Assembly: GCA_026414245.1 (NCBI GenBank) | Contig: JAOAJJ010000031.1 | Location: forward strand, 1-10,373 | DNA length: 10,373 bases | Reading direction: 5' to 3' | From: Candidatus Bathyarchaeota archaeon | GTDB taxonomy: Archaea; Thermoproteota; Bathyarchaeia; Bathyarchaeales; DTEX01 | Shown: positions 1 to 6,547 of the stretch, in pieces | Layout of the letters: the number at the start of each line of letters is the position of its first letter | Numbering within the stretch: the stretch's first letter is position 1 | Made by a program: the position numbers and the translations under genes | The notes under the pieces: generated by a model | What the model was told of the DNA's origin: nothing | Database searches by the model: none | The model's input: the letters and a program-made list of their open reading frames with translations, nothing else

Positions 1-1270
1 TTATTATTGTTATTTGAAGCAGAAGAGCTGCCGGAAAACTTAATCCACTATACATCCACATAGCGATCATAACTATAAATGTTGTTGGCAATAATATCCA
101 TGCCATTCTATATAATCTTGCTTCTTCAACTGAAATCGAAGAGCCTATTTTTCCGAATGACGCCTTTAGCGTGTCACCAAGATATCTAACTCTAAAACCT
201 ATATAGAATAGGAAGACGCCAATCGACATACCAAAGCTCACAGCACCAAGTTTAAGTGGCTCATCGTGCAGTAGAGCGCTTAATTTACCCCATCCACCAA
301 TAACTGCAAGTAAACCGCTATAGTATCCAAAGTAGTAGAGGATTTGCGGTATTAAGAGCATAAACACTAAGTAGGCAACAGTGGCGCTAAGTAGGAAATC
401 TGTAGGAGCCAAAATCATTAGGGCATAATAAATCCAGTTTGTTTGAACCCATATAGGTCCAACGATAGTGCTCGAAAGGATGGGGTAAGCATTCTGAATC
501 TGGAAGGAGCCTGGCGCCCATGTTATAAAATATGCTCCTTTAAGCCATCCCCATAAGTCTGGTAGAGGTGGATAAAGCATTAGCGCCATAAATGGTACCA
601 TAAGTAATATTGATACTACCGTGGCTCCTAAAATTATCTTTGTTTTCACGCCATCAGTTGTTTTAGAGGCCACCATTCCAATAATCCATCCTCTAGCGTG
701 AGGGAACGGCAATTCCTCAATATCGACCCACTGGCGTCTAAGTAGGAAGGCCCATGCTAGAAGGTGTGAACCACCAATAACATTAACTAGGATCCACCAT
801 ATTATCGTAGCTGCCCATTCATTCCCATAGCGGAAGAGGGCGTCAATGCTTCCTGGGAAGTAAATGGCTCTAATGGCGTCAGCTGAGGGCATCCATACAA
901 GAGGGACGGCCCATCCAAACAATTCTTGGTCTTCTGTCCTAACATGGGAAGTGCCGAAAAAGTGGCAGCTCCAACCCTTATATGTTGGGTAAATCGAAGA
1001 CATTAAAGTAGCAATGTATATTATTGCTAATGTTCTCTCACTAAGCCCTCTTGTAATTCCAGCCCTTTCAAGTATAAGGAATAGTACCATTACAGCATAT
1101 GGCATCATGATGAACATGAAGCCGAAGCCTGAAGGACCAGGGTTTGAACCTGACTGCCAAGGCTGCGAGATGAAAGTATTATGTAAGCTCAAGAAACACG
1201 TTACTATTACACATGTTAGAATTACTGTCAGCCATGGGATCTTCACTATTACTTCTTTGGATTCCTGCAT
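1..1270 (-). CDS. Polytopic membrane protein, DUF6785/OPT-like transporter family (3' end outside window)
   Basis: Open from ATG 1270 to the left edge without a stop (423 codons visible), so the C-terminal part is missing. A purine-rich Shine-Dalgarno (GGGGGAAAG, 1283-1275) lies 4 bases before the ATG, and a TATA box sits about 40 bases upstream. The protein is very hydrophobic, with at least eight likely membrane segments near residues 13-30, 49-69, 79-95, 152-177, 211-234, 280-315, 342-359 and 389-408. Residues 178-192 (RRQWVDIEELPFPHA) and the WAPGSFQIQNAYP stretch (251-263) resemble, from memory, large proteins of the DUF6785/DUF6784 group, which look distantly like oligopeptide (OPT) transporters. 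Those proteins are usually above 600 residues, so about two thirds is visible. Substrate is unknown. It stands alone, divergent from the RNA-processing operon. The membrane-protein call is secure; the family call is from remembered motifs only. Confidence 0.75.
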   Translation of the reverse strand, partial: MQESKEVIVKIPWLTVILTCVIVTCFLSLHNTFISQPWQSGSNPGPSGFGFMFIMMPYAVMVLFLILERAGITRGLSERTLAIIYIATLMSSIYPTYKGWSCHFFGTSHVRTEDQELFGWAVPLVWMPSADAIRAIYFPGSIDALFRYGNEWAATIIWWILVNVIGGSHLLAWAFLLRRQWVDIEELPFPHARGWIIGMVASKTTDGVKTKIILGATVVSILLMVPFMALMLYPPLPDLWGWLKGAYFITWAPGSFQIQNAYPILSSTIVGPIWVQTNWIYYALMILAPTDFLLSATVAYLVFMLLIPQILYYFGYYSGLLAVIGGWGKLSALLHDEPLKLGAVSFGMSIGVFLFYIGFRVRYLGDTLKASFGKIGSSISVEEARLYRMAWILLPTTFIVMIAMWMYSGLSFPAALLLQITII

Positions 1271-1308
1271 AATTCTTTCCCCCAACTTAATATTGGAAGA
1301 GAGTGTGA

Positions 1309-1316
1309 TTTATAAA
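1309..1316 (-). promoter_or_regulatory. TATA box for the left-edge membrane-protein gene
   Basis: The octamer TTTATAAA is a good archaeal TATA element. Its centre is about 42 bases upstream of ATG 1270, which would place the start of transcription near 1286-1289 and leave a short leader holding the GGGGG Shine-Dalgarno. The octamer is its own reverse complement, so direction is inferred from the neighbouring gene. Confidence 0.5.
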
Positions 1317-1330
1317 GCTTATGGTCAAAG

Positions 1331-1660
1331 GGGCATCTACTGTGATTGACTATTGACTTCTGTTTTAGTTGTATTATTCACAAGTGGGGTTTGTAGGGTT
1401 ATGATATTAGGGTTCTATTGGGCATTTCAGACGTGGTTCTATGGGTTAGCGTTCGAGACATGCTCTTCGACACCAAAGTAGAGCCCCGGATGAATGTAAG
1501 GCGACTTTACAAAGATAAATGAAGCCAAAAATAGCCCGCTGTCTCCCATCATTTTCGCATATCATTCTCAAGCAGCGATAACCGCTACTAACAGTAACCA
1601 CTTCGAAATCATGCGACATATACAGCGTTAAGATTAAGTCGTAAGATGCCTAAAAGTCTC
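1331..1660. other. Non-coding spacer with no recognisable feature
   Basis: This stretch separates two divergently transcribed genes. Reading both strands I find only very short ORFs (for example about 20 codons on the minus strand near 1470-1405). I see no cloverleaf with an acceptor stem, no paired C and D boxes and no repeat array. A GTTCGAGAC string near 1451 looks like a tRNA T-loop in isolation, but no stems form around it. Archaeal intergenic gaps are usually short, so a long leader, a small RNA or a decayed gene remains possible. Confidence 0.5.
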
Positions 1661-1668
1661 TAAGGAAA

Positions 1669-1680
1669 CTTAAAAGGGAA
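1669..1680 (+). promoter_or_regulatory. TATA-box promoter of the RNA-processing operon
   Basis: CTTAAAAGGGAA contains a TTAAAA TATA-like core centred about 43 bases before ATG 1716. Transcription would start near 1698-1701, leaving a leader of about 16 bases that includes GAGG (1705-1708), 7 bases before the ATG. The same 12-mer occurs before the riboflavin kinase gene. Confidence 0.5.
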
Positions 1681-1715
1681 GAATTAAACATTAAAATAAG
1701 TGTTGAGGATATAAA

Positions 1716-2153
1716 ATGAGAAAAATATCCTATATAGACATAAGCTTCATAGTTCATGCGACGGAAGACCAGGAGAAGGCTCTAATCGCAGCTAAAAATA
1801 TTTTTCCACCGGAGCATGCTGGCAAAATATCTTTCAGTAGGAGTAAGCTTAAAGGCGAATATGGGAACCCGATAATTCTGTTTAGGACGCAGATAAGGGA
1901 GCCTGAAATATCCGAGTCGTTTCTGCTCCACCTATCCCTAAATCTTCCGAGCGTGGATAAAGAGGACTTGTTTAGGCACCTGCACCTACATTTAGATAAA
2001 GGAAGCCTTTATATGAGGCTAGATAAACAAGAGGCTTATAGAGGAAGACTCAGGTTTTGTAGGGCTGACCCCATAAGAATCCATGTAAAATTTAAAGCGT
2101 CGAATATTGAAGAGATTAGAAAGACATGTCAAGCAATAGGACTGCTACCATGA
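1716..2153 (+). CDS. COG1325-type RNA-binding protein (exosome-operon family)
   Basis: A 145-residue soluble protein resembling the COG1325 family, small archaeal proteins predicted to bind RNA and long annotated as exosome-subunit-like because they sit in the archaeal exosome/RNase P gene cluster. The first half carries a strand-helix pattern (residues 3-30, YIDISFIVHATEDQEKAL) and an FRTQI strand; the second half has HLHLHLDKGSLYMRLDKQEAY (about 89-109) and a predicted strand IRIHVKFKA (120-128) before a final helix. No catalytic motif is evident, so a binding rather than enzymatic role is inferred. ATG 1716 is preceded by GAGG at good spacing. Its TGA overlaps the next gene's ATG as ATGA (2150-2153), implying translational coupling to Rpp30. 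In many archaea the gene upstream is ribosomal protein L15e; here there is a long spacer instead. Confidence 0.75.
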   Translation: MRKISYIDISFIVHATEDQEKALIAAKNIFPPEHAGKISFSRSKLKGEYGNPIILFRTQIREPEISESFLLHLSLNLPSVDKEDLFRHLHLHLDKGSLYMRLDKQEAYRGRLRFCRADPIRIHVKFKASNIEEIRKTCQAIGLLP

Positions 2154-2884
2154 AAAAACCGTTTGTAGACCTCCACCTCTGCCCGCCGATAAATCAGCCT
2201 GATAAAGTGAGAAGCCTATTAGAGAAGTCAGCTGCTTTAGGATATAGTATTGTGGGGTTAACCTTCCCGGTTAACGTCGACAAAGAGAGCATTGAAAGCG
2301 CCCGTAAAATGTGCAGTGATCTAGGCTTAGATCTAGTTGTAAGAGTTGATTTAACGCCGAAAAACGCCAGAGAACTTTTAAAGACTTTAAGCAGCGTCAG
2401 ATGGAGATTTGAGGTTATTGCAGTCTACTGTAATACCAGAGAGGTCGCTCTCCAAGCCGCTAAAGATAGGAGAGTGGATTTACTGCTATTCTCGCCAAGC
2501 GAGCCTAAAAAACATTTTTTCGGAGCTTCTGAGGCGAAACTTGCCTCAGAGAAGAATGCTGCCCTAGAAATCAACATAGCGCCATTAATCTATCTTGAGG
2601 GAAAAACTAGAATCGATATGATGAATGTTCTTAGGAGGGAAATATCGATATCTAGCGATTTTAATGTGCCCATAGTCCTGTCAAGCGGTGCCAGCAGCTT
2701 GAGAATGCTTAGAAGACCTGAAGACTACGCCTTCTTCTCCTATATTATAGGCTTAGACCTATGCCGTGCCGAGAGAGCGCTGTCAGAGAACCCTATAAAT
2801 ATAATTGAGCGAAACCGGAAGAAGCTTAGCCGAAACTATGTGTGTCCAGGCGTCTTCATAGTGAAGAGGGGTGAAGACTGCTGA
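2150..2884 (+). CDS. rnp3: Ribonuclease P protein component 3 (Rpp30/p30)
   Basis: Protein subunit of the RNase P ribonucleoprotein, which removes the 5' leader of pre-tRNAs; Rpp30 pairs with Pop5 to support the catalytic domain of the RNA. The 244-residue protein has the family's TIM-barrel/PHP-like pattern: an N-terminal strand FVDLHLCP, then GYSIVGLTFPV, DLVVRVDLTP and RVDLLLFSPSE, ALEINIAPLIY, VPIVLSSGAS, and the C-terminal RRPEDYAFFSYIIGLD followed by SENPINIIERNRKKL. Length fits the family. An in-frame ATG exists at 2126, but I prefer ATG 2150 because it begins the protein directly before the conserved first strand and forms an ATGA overlap with the preceding gene. The stop overlaps the proposed CTG start of pop5. 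Co-expression with Pop5 fits their known heterodimer. Confidence 0.9.
   Translation: MKKPFVDLHLCPPINQPDKVRSLLEKSAALGYSIVGLTFPVNVDKESIESARKMCSDLGLDLVVRVDLTPKNARELLKTLSSVRWRFEVIAVYCNTREVALQAAKDRRVDLLLFSPSEPKKHFFGASEAKLASEKNAALEINIAPLIYLEGKTRIDMMNVLRREISISSDFNVPIVLSSGASSLRMLRRPEDYAFFSYIIGLDLCRAERALSENPINIIERNRKKLSRNYVCPGVFIVKRGEDC
2866..2874 (+). promoter_or_regulatory. Shine-Dalgarno supporting the CTG start of pop5
   Basis: GAGGGGTGA within the end of the Rpp30 gene contains GGTGA (2870-2874), which can pair with the archaeal 16S 3' end. It lies 6 bases before CTG 2881 and over 140 bases before the first in-frame ATG (3016). It therefore favours initiation at the CTG. Confidence 0.55.
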
Positions 2885-3231
2885 AGAAAGATAGACGGCG
2901 CTACATTCTGGTTAAAATTGACTGCGATAAGGCGCCTAGCGAAAGGGGTATTCGGAGCGCATTATGGTATAATATTATTCGGCTGTTTGGTGAATACGGC
3001 GCCAGCCAAACGGACATGTCCCTCATTGAATATAATGATGAGATGAAGTACGCCATAGTACGCTGCTCACATAGAGCGTTACAGATGGTTCAGGCTTCAA
3101 TAGTCGCGGTGACGGAGGTTGACGGCGAGGACGCTGCAATGCATGTGCTGCTCACCTCAGGAACCCTCAAGTCTCTGAGGAGAAAAATGCCCGGCATTCT
3201 TCATGGAAAGGAGAGTGAAAAAGAAAAATAG
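2881..3231 (+). CDS. rnp2: Ribonuclease P protein component 2 (Pop5), apparent CTG start
   Basis: Pop5 subunit of RNase P, partner of Rpp30 in pre-tRNA 5' processing. From CTG 2881 the frame gives 116 residues, the normal family length: KKDRRRYILVKID at the start (the usual basic N-terminus and first strand), then RSALWYNIIRLFGEYGAS, LIEYNDEMKYAIVRCSHRAL, and the C-terminal LTSGTLKSLRRK that matches the family's SGT-x-K-x-LRRK signature. The reading frame is closed by TGA at 2872-2874, and no ATG, GTG or TTG occurs until ATG 3016, which would delete the first strand and first helix. CTG 2881 overlaps the Rpp30 stop as CTGA, the exact geometry of an ATGA coupling, with GGTGA 6 bases upstream. 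The function is firm; the CTG start could be genuine or reflect a single A-to-C error or mutation. Confidence 0.85.
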   Translation: MKKDRRRYILVKIDCDKAPSERGIRSALWYNIIRLFGEYGASQTDMSLIEYNDEMKYAIVRCSHRALQMVQASIVAVTEVDGEDAAMHVLLTSGTLKSLRRKMPGILHGKESEKEK

Positions 3232-3270
3232 CTCCCTAAATATTACATGCATATCTTGGAGTGGAGGAGG

Positions 3271-3282
3271 CTTAAAAGGGAA
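3271..3282 (+). promoter_or_regulatory. TATA-box promoter of the riboflavin kinase gene
   Basis: CTTAAAAGGGAA repeats exactly the 12-mer before the RNA-processing operon. With its core centred near 3275, transcription should start close to 3299-3303. That is downstream of TTG 3285 and at or next to GTG 3303, which suggests a leaderless transcript from the GTG. A GGAGGAGG string (3263-3270) directly upstream looks like a Shine-Dalgarno but is 14 bases from TTG 3285. Confidence 0.5.
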
Positions 3283-3284
3283 CA

Positions 3285-4001
3285 TTGGGGAAAGATAAAG
3301 CCGTGAAAACGCCTACAAATAATAGGGAGTTCTCAAAAGATTTCCTCCTATTATGTAGGCTTGCTGAAATGGGGGCATGTCGCAACACGATAAAGATTTC
3401 AACAACCGCCCTCGCTAAGGAAACCGGATTATCGCAGCAAAGCACGTCTAGAAGATTAATTAGCTTGGAGCGGAAAGGGTTAATTCAGCGGGCGGTGACA
3501 AAAGAGGGAAGCCTAATAAGAATATCTAGGGATGGGGAAGAGTATCTTCGAAGGATTTACCTATGTTTACGCTCGATCTTCGAGGAGAAGCCTTTCTCTA
3601 TAAAAGTTGAGGGGAAGGTTTTCAGCGGCCTGGGCGAGGGCGCTTACTATGTGTCTAAAGAACCCTATAGAAAACAGTTTATTGAAAAGCTCGGTTTCGA
3701 CCCGTATCCAGGAACCCTAAACCTGAAAATAACCGATGACAGAGAAAGCATCAAACTGAGAACTGAGCTAGACGCCTACCCGGGCATAAAAATTGAGGGC
3801 TTCAAGAATAAGGACAGGACCTATGGTCCTGTAAAATGCTTTCACGCCATATTGGATGGAAGGGAGAGGGGTGCCGTCGTATTTGCCTTTAGAAGCCATT
3901 ACGGCAGAGACGTGCTAGAGATAATTTCTCCGATATGCTTAAGGGAGCGGCTGAAACTTAAAGATGGAGATAAAGTTAGTGTAGAAATCTTTCTTTATTA
4001 A
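3285..4001 (+). CDS. ribK: CTP-dependent riboflavin kinase with N-terminal HTH (RbkR type)
   Basis: Archaeal riboflavin kinase (EC 2.7.1.161) makes FMN from riboflavin using CTP rather than ATP. Counting from TTG 3285 (238 residues), residues 18-95 form a winged helix-turn-helix (ALAKETGLSQQSTSRRLISLERKGLIQR, then a basic wing). Residues 104-238 form the kinase barrel with the family motifs GLGEGAYY (115-122), GFDPYPGTLN (137-146), RTYGPVK (178-184), FRSHY (202-206) and a LKDGDKVSVEI ending. HTH-kinase fusions of this form are known as RbkR, a bifunctional enzyme and transcriptional regulator of riboflavin genes in archaea; self-regulation here is an inference. The start is uncertain: TTG 3285 gives the longest form, but promoter position and GGGGAAAG 8 bases ahead favour GTG 3303 (232 residues). 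It lies 53 bases after pop5 and converges on the winged-helix gene. Confidence 0.9.
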   Translation: MGKDKAVKTPTNNREFSKDFLLLCRLAEMGACRNTIKISTTALAKETGLSQQSTSRRLISLERKGLIQRAVTKEGSLIRISRDGEEYLRRIYLCLRSIFEEKPFSIKVEGKVFSGLGEGAYYVSKEPYRKQFIEKLGFDPYPGTLNLKITDDRESIKLRTELDAYPGIKIEGFKNKDRTYGPVKCFHAILDGRERGAVVFAFRSHYGRDVLEIISPICLRERLKLKDGDKVSVEIFLY

Positions 4002-4028
4002 AAACGTTAAGCGTCGACTTAGAAAAAC

Positions 4029-4280
4029 TCATCTCTTACCGGCTAGCTGAACGAGTCTTCTTCCCTTAGTTAAAGATGAAACTAGAATTATTCCAGCTAT
4101 TTCCATCCTCATTAGAACCTTATTTAATTCGTTAAAACTAAGATCTTTATATGCCGAGGATGACTTTAAAGTCTCAAGTAACTCAACATCTGATAGCGAA
4201 CCCTTCTTCTCAAGAACCTCGATTATAGCTACGGGCAGCGGCTGAACCTTCCATGTCTTCAAGGCCATAAACCACACCAT
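4029..4280 (-). CDS. Small winged-helix protein downstream of cdc48
   Basis: An 83-residue protein I cannot assign to a named family. Its pattern fits a single winged-helix domain: helix 1 around LPVAIIEVLEKKG, helix 2 SDVELLETLKSS, recognition helix FNELNKVLMRMEIAGII, then two wing strands ILVSSLTKGRRLVQLA and a basic end. It could bind DNA or act as a protein-protein adaptor; the sequence does not decide. It begins one base after the cdc48 stop, so it is almost surely co-transcribed and coupled. Start choice: ATG 4280 is adjacent to that stop but has no Shine-Dalgarno. In-frame ATG 4268 has GGTG (4278-4275) 6 bases before it and would give 79 residues beginning MALKTWKVQPLP; I consider it equally or more likely. 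The tail converges on the riboflavin kinase gene with a 27-base gap. Confidence 0.75.
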   Translation of the reverse strand: MVWFMALKTWKVQPLPVAIIEVLEKKGSLSDVELLETLKSSSAYKDLSFNELNKVLMRMEIAGIILVSSLTKGRRLVQLAGKR

Positions 4281-4281
4281 T

Positions 4282-6459
4282 CTACGTGATTAGCGGTGGA
4301 GCCGCCTTCTGTATCTTCTTAAACTGCTGGCTCCAGCTCTTATACCAGTTCTCCATATCCGGCGCTATGCTCGGCCCAACCCTCTTCATAGCCTCCTGGA
4401 AGTCGGCCATGGTAACCTCCTTCGCGTTAATATCACGCCTCAAAGCTATAAACGCTGCTTCCCGGCATAGTGCCTCAATATCAGCACCAGAGTAACCCTT
4501 AGTCATGCTGGCCAGAGCTTTTAAATCAACATCCTTAGCCAGCGGCATATCTTTCGTGTGTATCTTTAGTATGGCGAGTCTACCCTCATCGTTAGGCGGT
4601 GGGACATAGACGAGGCGATCAAATCTACCCGGCCTCAATATAGCTGGGTCGATGAGGTCTGGCCTATTTGTCGCCGCTAGGACAACAACGTCCTCCAGCG
4701 TCGAGATACCATCTATCTCTGTTAGCAGCTGGCTGATGACGCGCTCAGTTACACCGCTGTCCCCGTAACCTAAACCTCTCCTTGGAACGAGTGAGTCGAT
4801 TTCATCGAAGAATATCACCGCTGGGGCGGACATTCTAGCTTTCCTAAAGACTTCTCTAATAGCCTTCTCTGATTCGCCAACCCACTTGGATAAAACTTCA
4901 GGGCCCTTAATTGAAATAAAGTTCGCCTCACTCTCGGTTGCAACAGCTTTAGCTAGGAGGGTTTTACCGCAGCCGGGAGGCCCGAAGAGCAGTATGCCTT
5001 TAGGCGGCTTAATGCCCATTCTCTTAAACATTTCAGGGTTCTTAATCGGCCATTCAACAGCCTCCTTAAGCTCCTGCTTAACATCTTCTAGATCTCCTAT
5101 GTCGTCCCAATGAACCGTCGGAACCTCTATGGCAACCTCCCTTAAAGCCGTGGGAGTAATCTCCTTGAAGGCATTTAAGAAGTCCTCCATTTTAACCTCC
5201 ATCTTCTCAAGAACCTCGGCTGGAATCCTCTCCTGCTCTAAATCTATTTCCGGAAGATATCTGCGGAGAGCTTTCATCGCAGCCTCCCTGCAGAGAGCTG
5301 CTAAATCGGCTCCGGTGAAGCCGTGGGTTATTTCCGCAAGCTTCTTTAAATCAACATCTTCGGATAGAGGCATCCCCCTTGTGTGAATCATAAGTATCTC
5401 GTATCTACCCTGCTTGTCAGGTATACCTATCTCTATCTCCCTGTCGAATCTTCCAGGCCTACGTAGAGCCGGGTCTATGGCGTTAGGCCTATTGGTCGCC
5501 CCTATAACTATGACGTTTCCCCTCTCAGACAACCCATCCATTAAGGCGAGCAGCTGGGCTACAACTCTGCGCTCAACCTCTCCTGTAACCTCTTCTCTCT
5601 TAGGCGCAATAGCGTCTATCTCATCTATGAAAATTATGCTTGGAGCATTCTGCTGAGCCTGCTGAAATATCTCTCGGAGCCTAGCCTCAGACTCTCCATA
5701 AAATTTATTCATTATTTCAGGGCCATTTATCGAGATGAAATATGCGTCTGACTCGTTCGCAACCGCTTTAGCGAGTAGAGTTTTTCCGCAGCCCGGCGGG
5801 CCGTGAAGAAGCACACCTTTAGGTGGGTCTATACCCAACCTCTGGAAGATTTCCGGATGTCTGAGGGGCAGCTCAACCATCTCCCTAATCCTCTGTATCT
5901 GCTCCTTTAGCCCACCAATATCCTCATATGTAACTCTCGGCAGCCCCTTAACCTCTGGAACAGGCTCCGGCAGTATTTGGAGGCTTGTGTCATATGTCAG
6001 CCTAACTATGCCATGCGGTCTGGTCTTGGTGACTATAAATTGAACTGGGTGGCCGAGCATCATTACAAGCGTCGTATCGCCCTCGACAAATGTTCTCTCC
6101 AGAAGTCTGTTCTTCACAAAGTTAACAAAGTCTTCATCGATGTTTAGACGCATATCTACCGGTGCGAGAGTTATACTTACGGCGTCAATAACCTCAGCTT
6201 TCCGGATGATAACATACTCGTTTATTGAAACCCCAACGTTTTTACGTGTTATTCCATCTATCCTTATAATGCCTTTACCCTGATCCTCCGCATAGGCTGG
6301 CCAAGCTATCGCCGAAGTCTTCCGCTTGCCCACTATTTCAATCACGTCGCCCGCTGAAACACCTATTTTCTCCATGGTCTTCTGGTCGATTCTGGCGATA
6401 CCTCTATAGACATCTCTCTGCTTCGCATCGCCTACTCTGAGCTGCACCTCGTTCCCCAT
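4282..6459 (-). CDS. cdc48: Cdc48/VAT/p97-type double AAA+ ATPase
   Basis: Homohexameric unfoldase that threads proteins through its pore using ATP; in archaea it can feed the 20S proteasome. The 725-residue protein has the full family layout. The N-domain (about 1-185) contains double-psi barrel motifs DVYRGIARID and GDVIEIVGKRKTSA. The D1 AAA+ domain has Walker A GPPGCGKT at 220-227, Walker B IIFIDE ending at 280, sensor-1 ATNRP at 321-325 and arginine-finger region RRPGRFDR at 333-340. D2 has Walker A at 493-500, Walker B IFFDE ending at 553, ATNRP at 596-600 and RPGRFDR at 609-615. All ATPase residues look intact in both rings. The C-terminus ends PPLIT and lacks a hydrophobic-Tyr-X motif. 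GGGAGGG (6477-6471) precedes ATG 6459, with a TATA box further upstream. It is followed one base later by a winged-helix gene. Confidence 0.97.
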   Translation of the reverse strand: MGNEVQLRVGDAKQRDVYRGIARIDQKTMEKIGVSAGDVIEIVGKRKTSAIAWPAYAEDQGKGIIRIDGITRKNVGVSINEYVIIRKAEVIDAVSITLAPVDMRLNIDEDFVNFVKNRLLERTFVEGDTTLVMMLGHPVQFIVTKTRPHGIVRLTYDTSLQILPEPVPEVKGLPRVTYEDIGGLKEQIQRIREMVELPLRHPEIFQRLGIDPPKGVLLHGPPGCGKTLLAKAVANESDAYFISINGPEIMNKFYGESEARLREIFQQAQQNAPSIIFIDEIDAIAPKREEVTGEVERRVVAQLLALMDGLSERGNVIVIGATNRPNAIDPALRRPGRFDREIEIGIPDKQGRYEILMIHTRGMPLSEDVDLKKLAEITHGFTGADLAALCREAAMKALRRYLPEIDLEQERIPAEVLEKMEVKMEDFLNAFKEITPTALREVAIEVPTVHWDDIGDLEDVKQELKEAVEWPIKNPEMFKRMGIKPPKGILLFGPPGCGKTLLAKAVATESEANFISIKGPEVLSKWVGESEKAIREVFRKARMSAPAVIFFDEIDSLVPRRGLGYGDSGVTERVISQLLTEIDGISTLEDVVVLAATNRPDLIDPAILRPGRFDRLVYVPPPNDEGRLAILKIHTKDMPLAKDVDLKALASMTKGYSGADIEALCREAAFIALRRDINAKEVTMADFQEAMKRVGPSIAPDMENWYKSWSQQFKKIQKAAPPLIT

Positions 6460-6511
6460 ACTATGCTTTTCCCTCCCTAATTCTTCTATACATGAGAGAA
6501 AGAATTCTAGA

Positions 6512-6522
6512 ATATAAATATA
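6512..6522 (-). promoter_or_regulatory. TATA box of the cdc48 operon
   Basis: TATATTTATAT on the minus strand is centred about 58 bases before ATG 6459. It predicts a transcript start near 6490 and a leader of roughly 30 bases containing the GGGAGGG Shine-Dalgarno. It lies in the short gap after the aEF-1beta gene, so cdc48 should be transcribed independently of it. Confidence 0.55.
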
Positions 6523-6547
6523 CTATTCCCGAAATTAATCTTTTCGC

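Noticed and set aside
1014..1349. Plus-strand ORF of 111 codons
   Set aside because: It lies antisense to the 5' end and promoter of the left-edge membrane-protein gene, which has a far longer frame, a Shine-Dalgarno and membrane-protein composition.
1415..1500. tRNA-like GTTCGAGAC string
   Set aside because: No matching acceptor, D or anticodon stems could be drawn around it.
1520..1560. Possible C/D box RNA on the minus strand (ATGATGG near 1555)
   Set aside because: The C box is imperfect and no D, C' or D' boxes occur at suitable distances.
2257..2275. Inverted repeat GTTAACC-TTCCC-GGTTAAC in the Rpp30 gene
   Set aside because: It is a 7-base stem inside conserved coding sequence; codons for Leu-Thr and Pro-Val-Asn explain it well enough.
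4286..5656. Several plus-strand ORFs of 69-85 codons
   Set aside because: They are all antisense to cdc48, whose domains are intact; their serine/leucine-rich translations are typical shadows of a conserved gene.
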